Source: Vicinamibacterales bacterium | GTDB lineage: Bacteria; Acidobacteriota; Vicinamibacteria; Vicinamibacterales; SCN-69-37 | DNA: 64,000 nt | Assembly (NCBI GenBank): GCA_030827135.1 | Contig: JAURFE010000001.1 | Span: 1,215,920-1,279,919 of the forward strand | Direction: 5' to 3' | Shown here: positions 25,112 through 32,382 of the stretch, piece by piece | Layout: every line of letters begins with the position of its first letter | Numbering within the stretch: position 1 is the first letter of the stretch | Translations under genes and position numbers: made by a program | The notes under the pieces: model-generated | Told to the model about the DNA's origin: nothing | The model's database searches: none | What the model saw: only the letters and a program-made list of their open reading frames with translations

Positions 25112-25410
25112 CAGCGGAGTCCCGGCAGGCCGAGACCGCCCATGAGCCCCTGCATCTGTCCCGCAATCGCCTCATCCACCTTGCGGTGCGCGTCGTTGAT
25201 CGCGGCGACGATCAGGTCCTGCAGCATGCCGACGTCTTCCCTGGAGACGACCTCGGGGTCCAGGCGGATCGACAGGAGCAACTTGTGGCCGTTGACCATG
25301 ACGGTGACCATGCCGCCCCCGGCCGTGGCCTCCACCTTCATCTCGCCCATCTGCTGCTGCAGGCGCTGCTGCATCTGTTGCGCCTGCTTCATCATGTTCT
25401 GGATGTTCAC
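25111..25410 (-). CDS. YbaB/EbfC family nucleoid-associated protein
   Basis: 99 residues. It begins with a Met/Gln-rich helix ('[20 protein letters not shown]') and continues with the conserved '[24 protein letters not shown]' strands. YbaB proteins bind DNA as dimers. The GTG start overlaps the dnaX stop (GTGA) and its stop overlaps the recR start, so the three genes are translationally coupled. Confidence 0.95.
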   Translation of the reverse strand: MNIQNMMKQAQQMQQRLQQQMGEMKVEATAGGGMVTVMVNGHKLLLSIRLDPEVVSREDVGMLQDLIVAAINDAHRKVDEAIAGQMQGLMGGLGLPGLR

Positions 25411-27110
25411 GTGATCTCCTCCACGTCTTCAATCTCGCCGCCAAGGATGTCGAGCACGTTCTGCACGGCAGGCTCGGCCTTGGCGCGATCACGCAGCTGG
25501 GACTGACTGGATGGCGACTGTGCGGCGGCGCCTGGCGCGGCGGCCGGCTCGGTCGACGCCGGCGCCGCAACCCCTTCGCGCACGTCCACCGTCATCTTGC
25601 GACCGGTCTGATGCTGCGCCAACTGCTCGATCCAGCCACGCTTGGCTTCGAGCTGGCCCCTGAGATTCTTGTGCGCGGGCGCAAACGTGAAGACGATGCG
25701 ATCGCCCTCGATGTCCACCGTCTGCACCTGCGCGATCACCATGCCGTAGAAAATCTTGTTCCCCTCGCGGATGGCGGAAAGCAGGGTCTTCTTCAGATCA
25801 CCACCGACGGAAGTGGGGGTCGCAGGAGGCGTGGGCGATGTAGGGCGCGCTGGGTTTGAGCGCGCCGGAGTCGGTGGTGTAGGAGCTGTAGGGCGCGCTG
25901 GGTTTGAGCGCGCCGTGACGGGTGGCGCGGGCGGTGCCGGCCGAGTCGGCTGGGTGGGTCTTGCGCCACCCCCAACACCCCCACCACCCGCGATAAGTTC
26001 TTCGATCGGCGTGAGCTTGCGCAGGTGGATCCACTTGAGCAGCGCCATTTCGAATGTGTGGCGCGGTTGTGACGAATTTTTCAGGTCGCGCTCGGTGATG
26101 GACAACAGGTCGAATGAGCGCAGCAGGTCCTCGCGTGAGTACTGCTGCGTCAGCGCCAGCATACGTTCCCGCTCGTGCTCGGACGCGATGTCGGGATCGC
26201 TCACGCGTGTGGCGTCAATGCGCACCACCATCAGGTCGCGCATCAGGCGCGCGAGTTCACGGCACACGGCGCGCAGATCGAATCCGTTGTCCACGACGGT
26301 GCCGGCCTGCGTCAACGCACCGACCGCATCTTCCCGCGCGATGGTCTCGGCGATATCGAACTGCACGTCGCGACCAATCAGCCCCAGCACCTTGCTGACG
26401 TCGTCAGCCGTGACCCGATCGCCGCTAAACGCGAGCACCTGATCGAGCGCGCTGAGGCCGTCGCGCATGCTGCCTTCAGCCGCGCGCGCCAGCAGCGCGA
26501 CCGCGGCCTCGTCCATCACCACACCTTCGCGGGCGGCGACATCGGCTAGCTGGTGGCGGATCGACGTGAATGGCAGGGCCTTGAGTTCAAAGACCTGCGA
26601 CCGCGACTGAATCGTGGCGGGCACGGCCTCGAGCTCCGTGGTCGCCATCATGAACTTCACGTAGGGCGGCGGTTCTTCGATCGACTTGAGCAGGGCGTCG
26701 AACGCGTTCTTCGACAGCCGGTGGACCTCGTCGATGATGAACACCTTGTAGCGATCACGCATCGGCGCGATCGACAGGGGTTCCACGATGACCTCGCGGA
26801 CGGCATCGACGCCGGTGTAGGTGGCGCCGTCGATTTCCATCACATCCACGTCGCGGCCTTCAGCAATCTCCGTGCAGGCATCACACTCGCCGCAGGGGTC
26901 ACCGGTCGGTCCGTTGACGCAGTTGAGGGCGCGGGCGAGGATACGCGCGGTGGTGGTCTTGCCGACGCCGCGGGGGCCGGCGAAGATGAACGACTGGGCG
27001 AGACGGCCCGACGTAATGGCGTTGCGCAGGGTATCAACCACGCCCCGCTGGCCGATCACATCCTCAAATCGTTGAGGCCGCCATTTTCTCGCCAGTGCGA
27101 CGTGAGTCAT
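25407..27110 (-). CDS. dnaX: DNA polymerase III subunit gamma/tau
   Basis: 567 residues. Walker A at about 45-52 (Gly-Pro-Arg-Gly-Val-Gly-Lys-Thr), zinc-binding Cys64/73/76/79, Walker B 'FIIDEVHRL', and sensor region are intact: an AAA+ clamp-loader subunit. A Pro/Ala/Thr-rich linker (about 370-425) joins the C-terminal domain. The linker contains two copies of a 26-base palindromic repeat read in frame, each coding for Ala-Arg-Ser-Asn-Pro-Ala-Arg-Pro-Thr. No poly-A slippery site was seen, so a frameshifted short gamma form is not predicted. ATG 27110 fits the conserved 'ARKWRPQRFEDVIGQ' start; the open frame extends into the SRP RNA. Confidence 0.97.
   Translation of the reverse strand: MTHVALARKWRPQRFEDVIGQRGVVDTLRNAITSGRLAQSFIFAGPRGVGKTTTARILARALNCVNGPTGDPCGECDACTEIAEGRDVDVMEIDGATYTGVDAVREVIVEPLSIAPMRDRYKVFIIDEVHRLSKNAFDALLKSIEEPPPYVKFMMATTELEAVPATIQSRSQVFELKALPFTSIRHQLADVAAREGVVMDEAAVALLARAAEGSMRDGLSALDQVLAFSGDRVTADDVSKVLGLIGRDVQFDIAETIAREDAVGALTQAGTVVDNGFDLRAVCRELARLMRDLMVVRIDATRVSDPDIASEHERERMLALTQQYSREDLLRSFDLLSITERDLKNSSQPRHTFEMALLKWIHLRKLTPIEELIAGGGGVGGGARPTQPTRPAPPAPPVTARSNPARPTAPTPPTPARSNPARPTSPTPPATPTSVGGDLKKTLLSAIREGNKIFYGMVIAQVQTVDIEGDRIVFTFAPAHKNLRGQLEAKRGWIEQLAQHQTGRKMTVDVREGVAAPASTEPAAAPGAAAQSPSSQSQLRDRAKAEPAVQNVLDILGGEIEDVEEIT
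25841..25914. repeat. Two identical 26-base palindromic repeats inside dnaX
   Basis: Copies at 25841-25866 and 25889-25914 are identical and 48 bases apart. Each has GGCGCGCT / AGCGCGCC arms of 8 bases with a 7-base loop, and starts with TAGGGC on the plus strand, like the intergenic palindromes at 5.8, 23.8 and 41.6 kb. In dnaX they are read in a frame without stops. Confidence 0.85.
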
Positions 27111-27139
27111 GTCTGAAACCGTGGTGTCCGGGGGCACCC

Positions 27140-27260
27140 GTCCGACCGCGGCCCGGATGGCCTGCGGCACAACGCAGGATCGACTGAGCGCTGCTGCCTT
27201 CCGGCCCTGACGCGATTCGCCGACTACGTTTGCACAAGGTCCGGACCGCGGTCCGACGGG
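27140..27260 (-). ncRNA. ffs: Signal recognition particle RNA (small bacterial type)
   Basis: On the minus strand the conserved apical core GTCAGGGCCGGAAGGCAGCAGC-like sequence is present around 27186-27213 (GTCAGG, then GGAAGGCAGCAG). The flanks pair: GACCGCGGTCCGG near the 5' side with CCGGGCCGCGGTC near the 3' side, giving a long hairpin of about 120 bases. Ends are approximate. The RNA binds Ffh and guides membrane proteins to the translocon. It lies just upstream of dnaX, a common position. Confidence 0.85.
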
Positions 27261-27278
27261 CGAAACAGTAGTTTACGC

Positions 27279-27310
27279 GAGTTCCGGAGTTCCGGAGTTC
27301 CGAGGGGCCG
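27279..27310. repeat. Octanucleotide tandem repeat (GAGTTCCG)
   Basis: Three exact GAGTTCCG units and a fourth, AGGGGCCG, between the SRP RNA and tRNA-Ser, in the region that should hold their promoters. Confidence 0.8.
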
Positions 27311-27337
27311 AAGTAAGATGGGGAGCCCCACTCGTGC

Positions 27338-27427
27338 GGAGAGATGTCCGAGTGGTTGAAGGAGCACGCTTGGAAAGCGTGTGTAGGGGAAACTCTACCG
27401 AGGGTTCGAATCCCTCTCTCTCCGCCA
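27338..27427 (+). tRNA. tRNA-Ser (anticodon GGA)
   Basis: 90 bases including encoded CCA. Acceptor stem GGAGAGA / TCTCTCC, anticodon loop TTGGAAA, a long variable arm (GTAGGGGAAACTCTAC) typical of Ser, and T arm GGGTTCGAATCCC. It reads UCC and UCU codons. Confidence 0.97.
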
Positions 27428-27510
27428 TCCCCTCGCTGCGCTCGTCGACGGCGGAGCGAGACGGCCTCCCGGCCCACGCACGGCTCCCACCGTGCTCGGC
27501 TCGAACCCCT

Positions 27511-27542
27511 CTGGACTCCTGGCCCCCCGGACCCCTGGACTA
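27511..27542. repeat. Octanucleotide tandem repeat after the response regulator gene
   Basis: Four units: CTGGACTC, CTGGCCCC, CCGGACCC, CTGGACTA. Read on the minus strand the run starts with the TAG stop codon of the response regulator (27540-27542). Confidence 0.75.
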
Positions 27543-28181
27543 CCGAATAATCCCCTTCCGGACCGCGTAGAGGACGATCTCGGCCGTGTTGTGGAGGTTG
27601 AGCTTCTGCATCAGGTTGGCCCGGTGGGTCTCGACGGTGGACAGGCCGACATCGAGCACGGCGGCCACTTCCTTGTTGGACCGGCCCTCGGCCAGCAGTT
27701 GCAGCACTTCCCGCTCGCGGGCCGTCAGACGGTCGTAGGTGTCGGTCAGCCCCCTGGACTGGAGATGCCGGACATAGTCGTCCACCAGCAAGGCCGACAC
27801 TGCGGCACTCACAAAGGGTTTCCCGGCGTTGACCGTCCGCAGGGCCGGCAGGAGGTCCTCATCGGTGGAGTCCTTGAGCAAATACGCCTGCGCCCCGGCG
27901 GCCAGGGCCCGAAGGATGTACGACTCATCCGTGTGCATGCTCAGGATGATCACGCGCGGTGCCGGGGTGAGCGCCCGCAGCCGGGCCGCCACCTCGATGC
28001 CGTTCATCATCGGCATCCCGATATCGAGCACGACCACATCGGGCGTGTGGGCCGTGGCCAGGCGCACGGCGTCCAGCCCGTCGGCCGCCTCGCCAACGAC
28101 GATGACCCCCGGCTCGGTCTCCAGAAGACTCCGCAGCCCCCGGCGCACAATCGCGTGGTCATCAGCCAGCAAGACGCGCAT
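27540..28181 (-). CDS. NarL/FixJ family response regulator
   Basis: 213 residues. Receiver domain with Asp7-Asp8, phospho-acceptor Asp53 in 'VVVLDIGMP' and Lys in 'LLKDSTDED'; LuxR-type helix-turn-helix at about 150-210 ('LTAREREVLQLLAEGRSNKEVAAVLDVG', then 'STVETHRANLMQKL'). It binds DNA once phosphorylated by the histidine kinase encoded just upstream, with which it overlaps by 20 bases. Target genes are unknown; the three lipoprotein genes downstream-divergent of the kinase are one possibility. Confidence 0.94.
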   Translation of the reverse strand: MRVLLADDHAIVRRGLRSLLETEPGVIVVGEAADGLDAVRLATAHTPDVVVLDIGMPMMNGIEVAARLRALTPAPRVIILSMHTDESYILRALAAGAQAYLLKDSTDEDLLPALRTVNAGKPFVSAAVSALLVDDYVRHLQSRGLTDTYDRLTAREREVLQLLAEGRSNKEVAAVLDVGLSTVETHRANLMQKLNLHNTAEIVLYAVRKGIIR

Positions 28182-29535
28182 GGGGCACCTCCGGGATACT
28201 GGGCAGGAAGACGGTGATGGTGGTTCCCCCCCCGGACCTGCTGCTAATGTGCACCGACCCCGCCAGTTCCTTCACCCGTTCCTCCAGTCCGCGCAATCCC
28301 AGACCCGATCGGTCACCCGTTCCCGAATGGCCGGGCAACCCGACGCCGTCATCCCGGACCTCGATCATCACGCCGCCCGCCTCACGGCGCACGAGGACGT
28401 CGGCCCGTGTGGCTCCGGCATGCCGCACGACGTTGGTCAGGGCCTCTTGCACGACGCGATAAGCACACGTGCGGTGGACATCCGGCAGGTCGTTCACGCG
28501 CGCGTCCACCGAAACCGTCACCGGCATCCCGCAGCGGCGGGACACGTCCCGCCCCAGCCACTCCAACGCCGGCGCCAGGCCGAGGTCGTCAAGCATGCTC
28601 GGCCGCAGGCCCGAGGCCAGGTCGCGGACCATAGCCGTCAGGTCGTCCACGATCCCGCGCGCATCGGTCAGGGCGGGGTTGAACCGATCGCCGACACCGT
28701 CGCGACGCGCGCGCTCGATCCGGCCCAGCGACATGCGCAGGCCGGTCAGCATCTGGCCCACATGGTCGTGCAATTCGCGCGACAACTTGCGCCGTTCCTC
28801 CTCCTGCGTGGCCACGATCTCCTGCGACAATTCGCGCATGCGGCGCTCGGCCTCCTGGGCAAACACGCGCTGTTCATCGGCACGGTGCTCCAGCGTCCGC
28901 AGACGATTCACCACGATCAGAGTCACGAGCGCCCCCAGAATCAGGCTCTGCCACAGCAGCGTCAACAGCCCCTGCTGGAACTCGGTCCGCCGAAGCACAA
29001 TCTCCCCGCGCTCGTCTGCGTAGCTGCTATCGTTCAGGGTCTCGATTTCGCGCGCCAGCGCGAGCACTTCCTCTCGACGATGGATCACCTCGGCCCGCAC
29101 GAACTCTCCACCTCGTGAGGCCTTTTCAGCCGGCGTCCAGGAGAAGAGGGGGTCCAGAATCCTCCAGTAGGCATCAAGACTGGTCTGCAGGCGCTCGGCG
29201 GCAGCCAACCGGAGGCCACCGGTGGGCAGCAGTGCGGCCAATTCCGTGAGGGTGGTCCGGGTTGAGTCACGAAACTCGGCCAGTTGCTCCCGATACTCGG
29301 GGGCCCGCGCGCGCTCGGTGTCGAGCAGGTAGTCACGGACATAGATCGCCGACTGGTAGACGTCGGTTCTGACCTGTCGCAGCTTGTTGAATACGAGTCG
29401 ATGCTCGCGGTTGAGTTCCTCCAACTGGCCGGAGATGTTGACCGCACGGTCGTAGACCGTGGCAAGCGAGACCACAACCAGGGCGACCAGTCCGATCAAA
29501 CCCAGTGCCGCCACGGGCCAGGTACGCAGTCGCAT
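28162..29535 (-). CDS. Membrane sensor histidine kinase (HisKA_3 type)
   Basis: 457 residues. Transmembrane helices at about 7-27 and 191-211 enclose a helical periplasmic sensor of about 160 residues rich in Arg/Glu. A short coiled linker leads to the DHp helix with His256 in 'LSRELHDHVGQML', followed by the HATPase domain ('QEALTNVVRHAGA' N box, 'DDGVGLPG' and 'SGLGLRGLEERV' G boxes). It phosphorylates the NarL-type regulator encoded downstream. The signal is not known; the four-helix-type sensor region resembles the small-ligand sensors of chemoreceptors. Confidence 0.93.
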   Translation of the reverse strand: MRLRTWPVAALGLIGLVALVVVSLATVYDRAVNISGQLEELNREHRLVFNKLRQVRTDVYQSAIYVRDYLLDTERARAPEYREQLAEFRDSTRTTLTELAALLPTGGLRLAAAERLQTSLDAYWRILDPLFSWTPAEKASRGGEFVRAEVIHRREEVLALAREIETLNDSSYADERGEIVLRRTEFQQGLLTLLWQSLILGALVTLIVVNRLRTLEHRADEQRVFAQEAERRMRELSQEIVATQEEERRKLSRELHDHVGQMLTGLRMSLGRIERARRDGVGDRFNPALTDARGIVDDLTAMVRDLASGLRPSMLDDLGLAPALEWLGRDVSRRCGMPVTVSVDARVNDLPDVHRTCAYRVVQEALTNVVRHAGATRADVLVRREAGGVMIEVRDDGVGLPGHSGTGDRSGLGLRGLEERVKELAGSVHISSRSGGGTTITVFLPSIPEVPHARLAG

Positions 29536-29639
29536 TGTGAACCCCTAGACTATCCCGACTCCATGGGCCCAACCATCCCCTGTTTACCGGATGGTCACCG
29601 CCACAAGCACATCGTAACGTCTACCCTCAGGGGACACCT

Positions 29640-29894
29640 ATGGCGACTGTCTGGCAGGAATCGTGGAGGGAGATCTGGTCGTCAGGCCACGGCCGCGACC
29701 GGTCATATTGCGGCATCGCCGAGACCGAGGACGGATTTGCCGTCGATGTCTTTGAGGGCGACACCTGTGTGGCCAGCGTGGTTTTCACATCGCACAGCGA
29801 CGCCCACCAGGCGGCCGTCCGGTGCCGCAGCCGCTACGTGCGGACGGCTCCGGTTACGACGTCGCTGCGATTGGATACACCAGCAGCACTGTGA
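29640..29894 (+). CDS. Small protein of unknown function
   Basis: 84 residues, with an AGGGGAC ribosome-binding site 6 bases before the ATG. The sequence is acidic and aromatic in the first half ('WQESWREIWSSGHGRDRSYCGIAE', read in parts) and looks like a small alpha/beta protein with one early Cys and one later Cys. No family is recognised. It diverges from the histidine kinase gene and its last 41 bases overlap the 3' end of the convergent lipoprotein gene. Confidence 0.55.
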   Translation: MATVWQESWREIWSSGHGRDRSYCGIAETEDGFAVDVFEGDTCVASVVFTSHSDAHQAAVRCRSRYVRTAPVTTSLRLDTPAAL

Positions 29895-30300
29895 ACGACG
29901 CCGGCTGAGTCAGCTGTCCGAGGTCGTACACCTGCACGCAGTAGTTGCCCGGATCCACGCTCAGCTCGAGCTGCGCCGTGCTGCCTGCCACGGTCTCGAC
30001 CGACCGGCTCAGAACGCATCCGGACCCGTCACCCAGAGGGATTCCAACGCCCAACCCCGCGCGCAGCGTGGTGGACGCCGCGAGCGACTGCAGCGTGATG
30101 CTCACGGTCCCGGTGCGCGTGGTCTTGAACGACCGCGACGAGGCGCCTCCGGTCGCGAGGTTCGTGGACCAGGTCACGCTGGCCGTCGTGTCGGGCGTCG
30201 GCGTGGTGGGAGGCGCCTCCTCGTCACACCCGGCGGCCACCACTGCCGACAACAGGACAACGACAAGAGCAAGTGATTTGAGGCGAAGGACTGCAGTCAT
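29854..30300 (-). CDS. Lipoprotein of unknown function (third of a tandem triplet)
   Basis: 148 residues. Signal peptide with lipobox Val-Ala-Ala-Gly-Cys25, so the mature protein is lipid-anchored. After a Pro/Thr-rich linker the beta-rich domain ends in 'DPGNYCVQVYDLGQLTQPASFTVLLVYP'. The two upstream genes encode proteins with the same ending ('PGTYCAAIYDVGNL', 'GVHCAVIFDPGNL') and the same 'vgigvG.p.G..C' segment, so the three are paralogues. The domain resembles bacterial pre-peptidase C-terminal beta-sandwiches. It follows the second copy by 11 bases. Confidence 0.7.
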   Translation of the reverse strand: MTAVLRLKSLALVVVLLSAVVAAGCDEEAPPTTPTPDTTASVTWSTNLATGGASSRSFKTTRTGTVSITLQSLAASTTLRAGLGVGIPLGDGSGCVLSRSVETVAGSTAQLELSVDPGNYCVQVYDLGQLTQPASFTVLLVYPIAATS

Positions 30301-30311
30301 GGGATTGGCAA

Positions 30312-30761
30312 TCAGGGATAGGTGATGCGCATCGCGAAGTTCACGGCGCTCGACAGGTTACCGACGTCGTAAATGGCCGCGCAGTAGGTGCCGGGATTCA
30401 AGGTGACGGTCATCTGCGCCGCCAGCCCCGGCGGCGTCGTCAGCGAATTGGCACGGGGACAGCCGGTGCCGGCGGGCACACCCACCCCGATGCCGACCGG
30501 TGTGGTCAGCGCCGCGCCGCCGGGCGTCTGCACGGCGGCCAGCATCAGGCTCACTGGCCCCTGCTGGGTCACCACGATGGAGTAGAACAACGAGCCGTTG
30601 ACCGGCAGCGATCCGGCAAAGGTCTGGGTGGTGAAAGACAGCGGCGTGATCTGGCTGTTCTTAAATTCAGGCGCGGTGGTGGTGTTGCAGGACGCAGCCG
30701 TCACAAGCACGGACGCCAACAGACCAAGACGGGCAACGACGGCAAAACTGGAACGCATCAT
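30312..30761 (-). CDS. Lipoprotein of unknown function (second of a tandem triplet)
   Basis: 149 residues with lipobox Thr-Ala-Ala-Ser-Cys. The mature domain has 'FAGSLPVNGSLFYSIVVTQQGPVSLML', which matches 'FSGTLPLKGVQFYSFTVTTGGTTYLTL' of the first copy, then 'GIGVGVPAGTGCPRAN' and 'PGTYCAAIYDVGNLSSAVNFAMRITYP'. Its start overlaps the stop of the first copy (ATGA), so they are translationally coupled. Two conserved Cys in the domain may form a disulfide. Confidence 0.72.
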   Translation of the reverse strand: MMRSSFAVVARLGLLASVLVTAASCNTTTAPEFKNSQITPLSFTTQTFAGSLPVNGSLFYSIVVTQQGPVSLMLAAVQTPGGAALTTPVGIGVGVPAGTGCPRANSLTTPPGLAAQMTVTLNPGTYCAAIYDVGNLSSAVNFAMRITYP

Positions 30762-31225
30762 TGGGGGTGGGCGATATTGACGAGGAAGGTGGCCTCGCTG
30801 GTCAGGTTGCCCGGATCAAAAATGACCGCGCAGTGGACGCCCTTCGCGGTCGGCCCGGTGACCTGCGGCGTACCGCCGGATTTGACAGAGAGCACGTTGC
30901 TCGCGAGGCACTGGGTGCCGCGCGGAGAGCCGAGGCCAATCGTAATCAGGGCCTCGGTCGTGACGCCCTTTTCCTTCGCATCCACCAGCGTCAGATACGT
31001 CGTGCCACCGGTCGTGACCGTGAAGGAATAGAACTGCACACCCTTCAGCGGCAGCGTGCCGCTGAACGGTTTGACGACGATCGGGTTGTTGGCCCCGGGT
31101 CCCTGCGGCGTGGTCGGACCAAGCTCGGAACAGCCGGATACCGCCAACACGGTCAGCAGGGTTGCAGAGAGACACACTCGTATTGACACGTCACGCACCA
31201 CCGATATCCCCTGTGATGCTGTCAA
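30758..31225 (-). CDS. Lipoprotein of unknown function (first of a tandem triplet)
   Basis: 155 residues as called, with lipobox Ala-Val-Ser-Gly-Cys at about 28-32; a GTG start some 12 codons later would give a more usual signal peptide length. The domain has the same order of motifs as the two following paralogues: 'FSGTLPLKGVQFYSF', 'ITIGLGSPRGTQC', 'GVHCAVIFDPGNLTSEATFLVNIAHP'. It is the first gene of the leftward triplet and is divergent from the hybrid receiver protein gene. Confidence 0.7.
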   Translation of the reverse strand: MTASQGISVVRDVSIRVCLSATLLTVLAVSGCSELGPTTPQGPGANNPIVVKPFSGTLPLKGVQFYSFTVTTGGTTYLTLVDAKEKGVTTEALITIGLGSPRGTQCLASNVLSVKSGGTPQVTGPTAKGVHCAVIFDPGNLTSEATFLVNIAHPQ

Positions 31226-31368
31226 TGCCCTCGGGGGATGTCAAGTTTGACGCCGGAGGCCGCCAGTTTGGCGAAGAAAAATGGCGGGCCGGGTTACGAT
31301 GCGGGCTGATACCCCGTGCCTGCCCCCGACCCGTGCGGGCTGGGGGTATGCAACGGGGTCATTGCGCC

Positions 31369-32382
31369 ATGACTGATGCTTTTGACCTGCCGCAGCTCAT
31401 CACGGACATGATTGCCGAAGTGCAGGCGGCGGCGGAACGCCAGGGCGTGTTTGTCGAAGCGACGCACCTGGCCTCCATGCCGCGCTGGGTCGTGGCCGAC
31501 GAACCCCGGCTCCGGCGGATGCTGCTCAATGGTCTTGACCTCGCTGTCGGTGCCGCGACCTCGGGGGTCATCACCCTGCGGATCGACCGCCAGGACGCCG
31601 ACCGGGATCGATGGACCTGCGCCATCGACTGGCAGGGAGACGACGCCGACCCGGTCGACAGCCTGCGGATCACTTTCGGCGTGGAGTTGCTGCCGGGCCC
31701 GTCGACAGACGCCGATCGACCGCTGCGGGTGCTGGTGGTGGACGACTCCGCGCAACATCGGACACTCGTGGCCGCGTATCTGGCGGGCACCCCGCACGAG
31801 GTGACGGCTGTATCCGGCGGGGCCGAGGCGATCGAACGCCTGCGGGCGAACCCGGTCGATGTCATCCTCATGGACCTGCAGATGCCCGGCATGGATGGCG
31901 GCGCCGCGATTCGAGCGGTGCGCGACCTCGAGGCGGCGCAGCAGCAGGTGCCGGCGTTCATCATCGCGCTCACGGCGATAGGCGCGAGTGGCGATGCATT
32001 GGAAGCCGAGGCCGCCGGCGCCGACGACTGCCTTGCCAAGCCGCTCTCCCGCGCCGCGATCTTCAAGGCACTTTCTGCGGTGCCGGAGGCGCGCCCTGCC
32101 TCACCCACCCCAGCTGCAACGCCTGCAGATCTTCCCCCCTCGCAGGTGCTGGCGATCGCGCGGCATCAGGTGACGACGATCCTGATGGCTGGTGGAGGGA
32201 CGCAGGTCGAACGTCTCAGGATCCTCGGGAACACATTAAGGACCACCGCCGGTGATGCAGGCCTGCATGACATCACACACCTCGCGGGCGTGCTGGAACA
32301 GGCGGCGGAACGCGGCGACCTCAGAGAGACACAGATCGCGGCGCGGATTCTGCAGGCATGGATGGCGAAGGTGCAGGCGTAA
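31369..32382 (+). CDS. Receiver protein with degenerate kinase-ATPase and phosphotransfer domains
   Basis: 337 residues. Residues 1-110 look like a broken HATPase domain ('DEPRLRRMLLNGLDLAVGAATSGVITLRI' keeps the N-box frame but not the catalytic Asn, and no G boxes follow). Residues 118-238 are a good receiver domain with Asp169 in 'ILMDLQMPGMDG' and Lys224 in 'LAKPL'. The end (about 258-337) has the shape of an Hpt domain, but the phospho-His position reads Asn in 'LGNTLRTTAGDAGL'. So only the receiver seems able to carry phosphate. ATG 31369 was chosen; a start seven codons upstream is possible. It overlaps the convergent oligopeptidase gene by 62 bases. Confidence 0.8.
   Translation: MTDAFDLPQLITDMIAEVQAAAERQGVFVEATHLASMPRWVVADEPRLRRMLLNGLDLAVGAATSGVITLRIDRQDADRDRWTCAIDWQGDDADPVDSLRITFGVELLPGPSTDADRPLRVLVVDDSAQHRTLVAAYLAGTPHEVTAVSGGAEAIERLRANPVDVILMDLQMPGMDGGAAIRAVRDLEAAQQQVPAFIIALTAIGASGDALEAEAAGADDCLAKPLSRAAIFKALSAVPEARPASPTPAATPADLPPSQVLAIARHQVTTILMAGGGTQVERLRILGNTLRTTAGDAGLHDITHLAGVLEQAAERGDLRETQIAARILQAWMAKVQA

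Noticed and set aside
25841..25914. CRISPR-like pair of repeats
   Set aside because: Only two copies, strongly palindromic, in a coding region, with no cas genes in the window.
25407..27110. Programmed frameshift in dnaX giving a gamma form
   Set aside because: No A-rich slippery heptamer or downstream stop in the -1 frame with a pause hairpin was seen at the expected place.
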